Below are positions 59,601-64,000 of a stretch of DNA of 64,000 bases, one piece after another. The stretch covers positions 1 to 64,000 of the forward strand of contig CAPERS010000003.1 in the NCBI GenBank assembly GCA_948607205.1. Direction: 5' to 3'. Positions within the stretch are counted from its first letter, which is position 1; each line of letters starts with the position of its first letter. Below the pieces are notes generated by a model. The model worked only from the letters and a program-made list of their open reading frames with translations, was not told the origin of the DNA and made no database searches. The position numbers were made by a program, and so were the translations under genes. Origin of the DNA: an uncultured Eubacteriales bacterium. GTDB taxonomy: Bacteria; Bacillota; Clostridia; Christensenellales; UBA1242.

Positions 59601-60104
59601 ATGGGAGCAACTCAAATCACATTAATTGTTTTGATTTTGGTTTTGGTTATTGTCTATCCAATCCTTGTTTCATCAAAAAACAAGAGAGAAAATCAAAAAG
59701 TTATTGAACAAACAAATTCACTTAAAAGGGGAGATAAAGTTTTAACAACCAGTGGCGTTTATGGCACAATCGTTGATTTGAAACTTGAAAACGAAAAGAA
59801 AATTGTCACTATCGAAACAGGGTCTGACAAAAATAAAGGTTATATTTCAGTTGATGCTTATGCAATCTACACAGTTTTTTCTGATGAAAAACCAGTTGAA
59901 ACAACTGATGTGAAGAAAGCAGAAGTGAAAGAAGAAAAAACTTCAAAAAAAGACAAAAAAGTTGAAAATATAGAAGTGGTTTCAGAAACTGCAACAGTTG
60001 AAGAAAAACCTGCTGACGAACTTTTGGCATCAAATTCAAGCACTGTTGAAGATGTTGAAGCACAAGTCAGTGGCAAAAAATCTCGCAAGAAAAAAGGTGA
60101 ATAA
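59601..60104 (+). CDS. yajC: Preprotein translocase accessory subunit YajC
   Basis: A single-span membrane protein associated with SecDF. The N-terminal helix (about 6-24) is followed by the typical SSKNKRENQKVIEQTNSLKRGDKVLTTSGVYGTIVDL (to about residue 63). The second half (from about 100) is a long Lys/Glu/Val-rich tail absent from most YajC proteins, giving 167 aa instead of about 100. AAGGAGG precedes the ATG. It is followed by a terminator, a TIGR04086-type gene, then secD and secF, the usual neighbourhood. Confidence 0.93.
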   Translation: MGATQITLIVLILVLVIVYPILVSSKNKRENQKVIEQTNSLKRGDKVLTTSGVYGTIVDLKLENEKKIVTIETGSDKNKGYISVDAYAIYTVFSDEKPVETTDVKKAEVKEEKTSKKDKKVENIEVVSETATVEEKPADELLASNSSTVEDVEAQVSGKKSRKKKGE

Positions 60105-60135
60105 GATAAGAATTTCTTTGAATTTTTCTTAAAAC

Positions 60136-60167
60136 AAAGGGTTACAATTTGTAACTCTTTTTTTATT
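60136..60167 (+). terminator. Terminator after yajC
   Basis: Ten base pairs, AAAGGGTTAC/GTAACTCTTT with one G-U (60136-60145, 60151-60160), followed by a run of T residues. Confidence 0.82.
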
Positions 60168-60247
60168 CTTTTTTGTCGTCATCATAAATTCCAATTTTCA
60201 CACATATTTTTAAATGTATAAAATAAAAGTTCGAAAAGGAGAAGTTT

Positions 60248-60688
60248 ATGAAAGCGAGAATAAGAAAGGTTAAAGTTTCAAAACGAGAAAGAAAAAGCGA
60301 GAGGTCAGGTGGCAACAAAATTTTGATGTCGATTTTGAAAGGCAGTTTGATTGCTCTGTGTTTCACTATGCTTGGAATCTTGATTTTTGCTTTCATTTTG
60401 AAATTCACAAACATTCCTGAAAGCGTCATTGCGCCAGTCAACCAAGTTATCAAAGGTGTCAGCGTTTTTATGGGTGTGTTTATTGGTCTCAAAAAGAGCA
60501 AAGAAATGGGGCTTGTGAGCGGACTTATGATTGGTCTTATCTACACACTTGTCGCATTCACAGTTTTCAGTGCGCTTGACGGTGGCTTTTGTTTTGATAA
60601 AAGACTTCTCAATGACACACTTTTTGGCAGTGTTATGGGTGCAATTTGCGGAATTATTTGTGTTAATATCAAAAAAAGCACAACTTAA
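60248..60688 (+). CDS. TIGR04086-type membrane protein
   Basis: A 146-aa protein with a very basic N-terminus (KARIRKVKVSKRERKSER) and four hydrophobic helices from about residue 28 to the end. The PVNQVIKGVSVFMGVFIGLKKSKEMGLVSGLMIGLIY segment is the family's signature region. Members of this family are usually encoded near yajC in Clostridia, as here; their role is unknown. AAAAGGAGAAG precedes the ATG. It has no evident promoter of its own beyond the AT-rich gap, and a new promoter starts after it. Confidence 0.85.
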   Translation: MKARIRKVKVSKRERKSERSGGNKILMSILKGSLIALCFTMLGILIFAFILKFTNIPESVIAPVNQVIKGVSVFMGVFIGLKKSKEMGLVSGLMIGLIYTLVAFTVFSALDGGFCFDKRLLNDTLFGSVMGAICGIICVNIKKSTT

Positions 60689-60720
60689 ATCAAAAAACAT
60701 CAGGAAAATCTGAAAAACGA

Positions 60721-60749
60721 TTGACAATTTCCCAAGAAAACACTAAAAT
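60721..60749 (+). promoter_or_regulatory. Candidate promoter upstream of secD
   Basis: TTGACA (60721-60726), 17 bp, TAAAAT (60744-60749). A second TATAAT at about 60829 lies closer to secD, so two starts are possible. Confidence 0.6.
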
Positions 60750-60873
60750 ATTTCTTGAATATTTCGTTCAGAATGAAATTTAACTTTTTTAATGAAAAAA
60801 TTTGTTAGATTTTATAAAATTCTGGCTATAATCAATGTTGAAATGTTTTTGATATTTTTTAAAGGGGAAATTA

Positions 60874-62295
60874 ATGGCTAAAAAGCGTTCAATAATTAAA
60901 TATATCATCACAGCTATTCTTGTTGCAATTGGCATCGTTTTATGCTTTGGTCCTATTCCTGTTGCTGGAACTGACTATATTTATAATGGTTTTGCAAATT
61001 CAATCTCGCTTGGTCTTGACCTTTCGGGTGGTCTTTCAATTGTTTATGACTGCGAACCAACTCGAGAAAACACCAATCTCGGAAGTGCAATTGATGCAAC
61101 AGTTACAAGACTTTCACAAATTCTTTACTCTGAAGGTTACAGCGAGGCAACTGTCAAAAGACAGGGCACAAGCAGAATCCGTATCGAAGTTCCTTCCGCA
61201 AAGGAAAGCGACTCAATTTTCACATTTCTTGAAAATCCAAGAACTCTCTCAATGACTCGTGAAAAAGCAAGTGGTGACCTTTTGCCAAAAATCTGGATAA
61301 CAGGTGACGACGTCACTGATGTTTATGCATCATACAATTCACAGGATTCAACTTGGGGAGTTTCAATGAAGTTCACCAATGAAGGCGCACAAAAGTTCGC
61401 TGACCTGACCAAAGAGGCTTCTTCTGCATCAGATAAAAACATCTATATCTATCTTGGCGAAGTTAAAGGTGAGCCTTGGAACACTCTCACCTGTGAAACT
61501 GAAATCAAGGATGGTGCAACATTCATTTCAGGCGGTTCAATAAATTCTCAGGCGTCTGCTGAGGAGTATGCTTTTTCAATCATGTCAGGAACTTTCAATG
61601 TCAAACTCAAACTCATTGAAAACAGCGTGATTTCTGCAACTCTCGGTCGTGAAGCGCTCACTTATGGTCTTATTGCCGGCGCAGTTGCTTTTGCAATCAT
61701 TCTTATAATAATGGGCATCCGCTATGGCGTTTTCGGCGTTCTTGCTGACCTTGCGCTTGTTATATACATGATTCTTATGCTCTTCTTCCTTCAAGCAATT
61801 CCTTTCGTTCAATTGACACTTCCTGGAATTGCAGGTATCATCCTTTCACTCGGTATGGCAGTGGACGGAAATATTATCATTTTCGAAAGAATTCGCGAGG
61901 AGTATGCAAGCGGAAAGAAAATTCCTTACGCTGTCAAGTCTGGTTTCAAAAAAGCATTCTGGCCAATTTTCGACTCAAACATCACAACAATTGTGACATC
62001 AATTATTCTTTACATTCTCGGCACAACTGCAATCAAGGGCTTTGCAATAACTCTTCTTCTTGGTATCGTGCTTTCAATGTTCACAACACTTGTAATCACA
62101 AGATTTCTTGTCAAGTGGTATCTTCCACTCAATGCAACCAATCCAAAACCAGTGTGCCTGTATCGAAAAGAGGGCGTTGAAGAAGTTGTTGAAGAGGTTG
62201 TAACCGAAGAAAAAGGCGAGGAAATCGTTATCGACCCAGCAGTTTCAGCAAAGCAAACTCCTGACTATATCACAGGAGGTGACACAAATGAATAA
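60874..62295 (+). CDS. secD: Protein translocase subunit SecD
   Basis: A membrane component that uses the proton motive force to aid late steps of Sec export. One N-terminal helix is followed by LGLDLSGGLSIVYD (about residues 48-61), the periplasmic-type domain, then five C-terminal helices. Conserved LSLGMAVDGNIIIFERIREE and a C-terminal acidic tail are present. The length of 473 aa matches Gram-positive SecD with a shortened outer domain. GGGG lies before the ATG. secF overlaps it by 8 bases, so the two are separate but coupled proteins rather than a SecDF fusion. Confidence 0.95.
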   Translation: MAKKRSIIKYIITAILVAIGIVLCFGPIPVAGTDYIYNGFANSISLGLDLSGGLSIVYDCEPTRENTNLGSAIDATVTRLSQILYSEGYSEATVKRQGTSRIRIEVPSAKESDSIFTFLENPRTLSMTREKASGDLLPKIWITGDDVTDVYASYNSQDSTWGVSMKFTNEGAQKFADLTKEASSASDKNIYIYLGEVKGEPWNTLTCETEIKDGATFISGGSINSQASAEEYAFSIMSGTFNVKLKLIENSVISATLGREALTYGLIAGAVAFAIILIIMGIRYGVFGVLADLALVIYMILMLFFLQAIPFVQLTLPGIAGIILSLGMAVDGNIIIFERIREEYASGKKIPYAVKSGFKKAFWPIFDSNITTIVTSIILYILGTTAIKGFAITLLLGIVLSMFTTLVITRFLVKWYLPLNATNPKPVCLYRKEGVEEVVEEVVTEEKGEEIVIDPAVSAKQTPDYITGGDTNE

Positions 62296-63370
62296 GTTTA
62301 AAAAATCAAAATTCTCAATCGATGGACTTATCGACAAATCAAACTTTGACTATTGCAAAAACCTCAAATGGTTTTTGATTGCTCCGCTTGTTATCTTGCT
62401 TGTTGGAGTTATCCTTCTCTGCACAGTTGGTTTCAATCTTGGAATTGACTTCACTGGCGGTTCAATTTTGAATATTTACGCAAACAACGAAAAACTCATT
62501 TCAGAAGAATATTCAACATCTTATGACATAACAAAAGACAGCGACTATAACGCAATGCGCGACCGCATCAACAAGGTTTTTGCACGTGAAGAATTTGACG
62601 GAATCAATGTTGATATTTTCAGAACAACATCAATGGATATAGGGGAACTTGGCGTTTCAAAAGGTCAAGGCATTCAAATTCAATATCAAAACCGTGAAGG
62701 CGAAAGCGGGGAAGAAATCCAAAAAACAAATGAAGCAATCCGAAAAGCACTTCAAGAAGAATTTGGCTATATCGACCATAACGCAATCAATGAAGATTTT
62801 TCAGAAGGAGTTTCTGCACCAGAAGTTGTGACTGCAACCGCAAGCAGTGAACTTCTTATGAACGCTTTTATCGCAATGATTGTTGCAATCGCATTCATTC
62901 TTGTTTATGTTGCACTTCGCTTTGAACTCACAAGCGGGCTTGCAGCCATTTTGGCTCTTTTCCATGACCTTCTTATAATGACAAGCCTTGTTCTCATTTT
63001 CAGAGTTCAAATCAACAGTTCTTTCGTTGCCGGACTTGTGACCATACTTGGTTACTCAATCAACAACACAATTATCATTTTTGACCGCATTCGCGAAAAC
63101 ACAAAGAACGGAAAGTTCACAAAGGCAAAAAATGCTCAAATTGCAAACGCGTCAGTCAAGGAAACTATGACTCGTTCACTTTTCACAACAATAACAACCC
63201 TTATCACAATTGCAATGGTTGCAATCATTGGCGTGAGCGATATTCGTGACTTTGCTCTTCCAATCCTCTTCGGTATTGGTGCTGGTTTCTATTCATCAGT
63301 GTTTATCACTCCTGGACTTTGGGCAATCGCCTACAAGCCAAAGAAAAAGAAAGCTTTAAGTTCAAAATAG
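62288..63370 (+). CDS. secF: Protein translocase subunit SecF
   Basis: Partner of SecD. An N-terminal helix leads to LGIDFTGGSILNIY, then the outer domain and five helices with LGYSINNTIIIFDRIRENTKNGKF and ETMTRSLFTTITTLITIAMV, ending in a basic tail. I chose ATG 62288, eight bases after AGGAGG (62274-62279), over an in-frame GTG at 62279 that overlaps that site. The protein is 360 aa. A small GGGTT/AACCC hairpin overlaps the stop and a palindrome-type terminator follows. Confidence 0.95.
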   Translation: MNKFKKSKFSIDGLIDKSNFDYCKNLKWFLIAPLVILLVGVILLCTVGFNLGIDFTGGSILNIYANNEKLISEEYSTSYDITKDSDYNAMRDRINKVFAREEFDGINVDIFRTTSMDIGELGVSKGQGIQIQYQNREGESGEEIQKTNEAIRKALQEEFGYIDHNAINEDFSEGVSAPEVVTATASSELLMNAFIAMIVAIAFILVYVALRFELTSGLAAILALFHDLLIMTSLVLIFRVQINSSFVAGLVTILGYSINNTIIIFDRIRENTKNGKFTKAKNAQIANASVKETMTRSLFTTITTLITIAMVAIIGVSDIRDFALPILFGIGAGFYSSVFITPGLWAIAYKPKKKKALSSK

Positions 63371-63410
63371 GGGTTATTAACCCTTTCTTAAATGAAAAAT
63401 ATATAGTTTA

Positions 63411-63437
63411 TAAAAAGGTGCTTAAAGCACTTTTCTT
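63411..63437 (+). terminator. Palindrome-type terminator after secF
   Basis: GTGCTTAAAGCAC (63418-63430) with AAAAGG before and TTTTCTTTTT after. Confidence 0.75.
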
Positions 63438-63459
63438 TTTATTTTTTCAAAATTGAGTA

Positions 63460-63488
63460 TTGACATGTTTTGACTTTTGTTATATACT
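63460..63488 (+). promoter_or_regulatory. Consensus promoter of the right-edge gene
   Basis: TTGACA (63460-63465), 17 bp, TATACT (63483-63488). Confidence 0.82.
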
Positions 63489-63505
63489 GCTAGTAGGGAG
63501 AAAAA

Positions 63506-64000
63506 ATGGAAAAAGTTGTCACATACTCAGTTACCCGAGAATCTAGTTTTGATATTGGAAGATCATACATCATAGATGTAGAAAAAGATCCTATAATATT
63601 TAAAGATTTAGAAGTTCTAAAATTTGAAGCCACAATAGTTTTATCATTTTGGCGCACAGAAGAAGAAATTAGTGATGGCCGTATAAGTGTTAATGAAAGA
63701 GTTTTAGAAAAAAAATATTTTATAGGCAAAGAATATTATTATAACGATTTGCCGAAAGGTGTAAATGATATGGAAATTGACTTTATAGATAAAAAACTTT
63801 TAGTAAGCCAAAATCCAAAATGTGTTGTTGTAAGAAGTGATGACAACATTGTTCTTTTGTTAGAAAACTGCGGTGATTATGAAACTGACGATTGTGAGAA
63901 AGTTGTTATCAACCCAGATGATTTGGATAAAATCAAAGAAATAACAAAAGACGGCATTGTATATGAGTCACAAAACGAAAATAATGGTGCTGAAAACCAA
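63506..64000 (+). CDS. Partial hypothetical protein, cut by the window end
   Basis: An open frame from ATG 63506 to the last base (165 codons, no stop). GGGAG lies seven bases before the ATG and a consensus promoter at 63460, so it is a real gene start. The visible part is acidic and mostly beta in character, with repeated short strands (VVTYSVTRESSFDIGRSYII; CVVVRSDDNIVLLLENCGDY), and ends in an Asn/Glu-rich stretch. I do not recognise it. Its codon choice differs from the neighbouring housekeeping genes: ATA, TTA, GTA and AGA are much more frequent and CTT rarer. That suggests an accessory or recently acquired gene, like the block at 1-2.4 kb. Confidence 0.75.
   Translation, partial: MEKVVTYSVTRESSFDIGRSYIIDVEKDPIIFKDLEVLKFEATIVLSFWRTEEEISDGRISVNERVLEKKYFIGKEYYYNDLPKGVNDMEIDFIDKKLLVSQNPKCVVVRSDDNIVLLLENCGDYETDDCEKVVINPDDLDKIKEITKDGIVYESQNENNGAENQ

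Noticed and set aside
63490..63729. Minus-strand frame at the right edge
   Set aside because: The plus strand has a consensus promoter, ribosome binding site and an open frame to the window end over the same bases.

Overview
The window is a compact, AT-rich chromosomal segment. Strong AGGAGG-type ribosome binding sites, a Gram-positive wall and sporulation gene set and several clostridial marker families point to an endospore-forming member of the Clostridia. The sporulation markers are an intact sigma-K gene, YlbJ, a SpoIVFB-like protease, a YtxC-like protein, a DacF-like carboxypeptidase and a YlxY-type deacetylase. The clostridial markers are DUF4364, DUF1292, a TIGR04086-type membrane protein and DUF378. 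The genes are almost all housekeeping. No phage, transposase, CRISPR array, rRNA or tRNA gene was seen.

Layout. 1-2.4 kb is a small accessory block of four unrecognised genes, one a lipoprotein, mostly with their own consensus promoters. 2.5-10.5 kb holds a polysaccharide deacetylase, then ftsK, rimO, pgsA, a degenerate cinA-like gene and recA. A class A penicillin-binding protein (10.6-12.9 kb, minus) diverges from miaB-mutS-mutL-miaA and a methionine-gamma-lyase-like gene. 21-26.8 kb carries a SpoIIM-like membrane protein, dacF, two M50 proteases and scpA/scpB; the second protease follows a sigma-E-like promoter. 26.8-34.7 kb mixes a nucleotide cyclase, mnmA, a Nudix hydrolase, a HIT-RNase HI fusion, DUF4364 and ylbJ. 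34.8-45 kb is pta-ackA, rpmF, plsX-rnc, smc, ftsY and sigK. 45-51.3 kb has a diadenylate-cyclase-like protein, RNase P RNA, a GH94-like fragment, rarA and an acyltransferase-like protein. 51.4-64 kb has polA, ruvX, DUF1292, a 41-codon gene, a lipoprotein, a YtxC-like gene, a threonine T-box with thrS, then a 24-codon gene with yajC, a TIGR04086-type gene, secD and secF, and a last gene cut by the window end.

The most unusual content is not protein coding. Three GC-rich elements (10488-10581, 18690-18787, 55413-55533) each fold on paper into a nearly gapless four-way cloverleaf: one outer stem enclosing three hairpins. A second family, a 13-bp palindrome of the form GTGCN-NNN-NGCAC, occurs about 18 times, only between genes and often touching a stop codon; between rnc and smc it is part of a 95-bp tandem repeat. 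Several genes lack a Shine-Dalgarno sequence and have the -10 box 5-9 bases before the ATG, which predicts leaderless mRNAs.

Several conserved proteins have lost a domain or key residue: MiaB without TRAM, ThrRS without TGS, a CinA-like protein with a decayed active site, and an E2-like acyltransferase without its catalytic histidine. Some usual neighbours are absent (hfq after miaA, acpP between plsX and rnc, DUF177 before rpmF).
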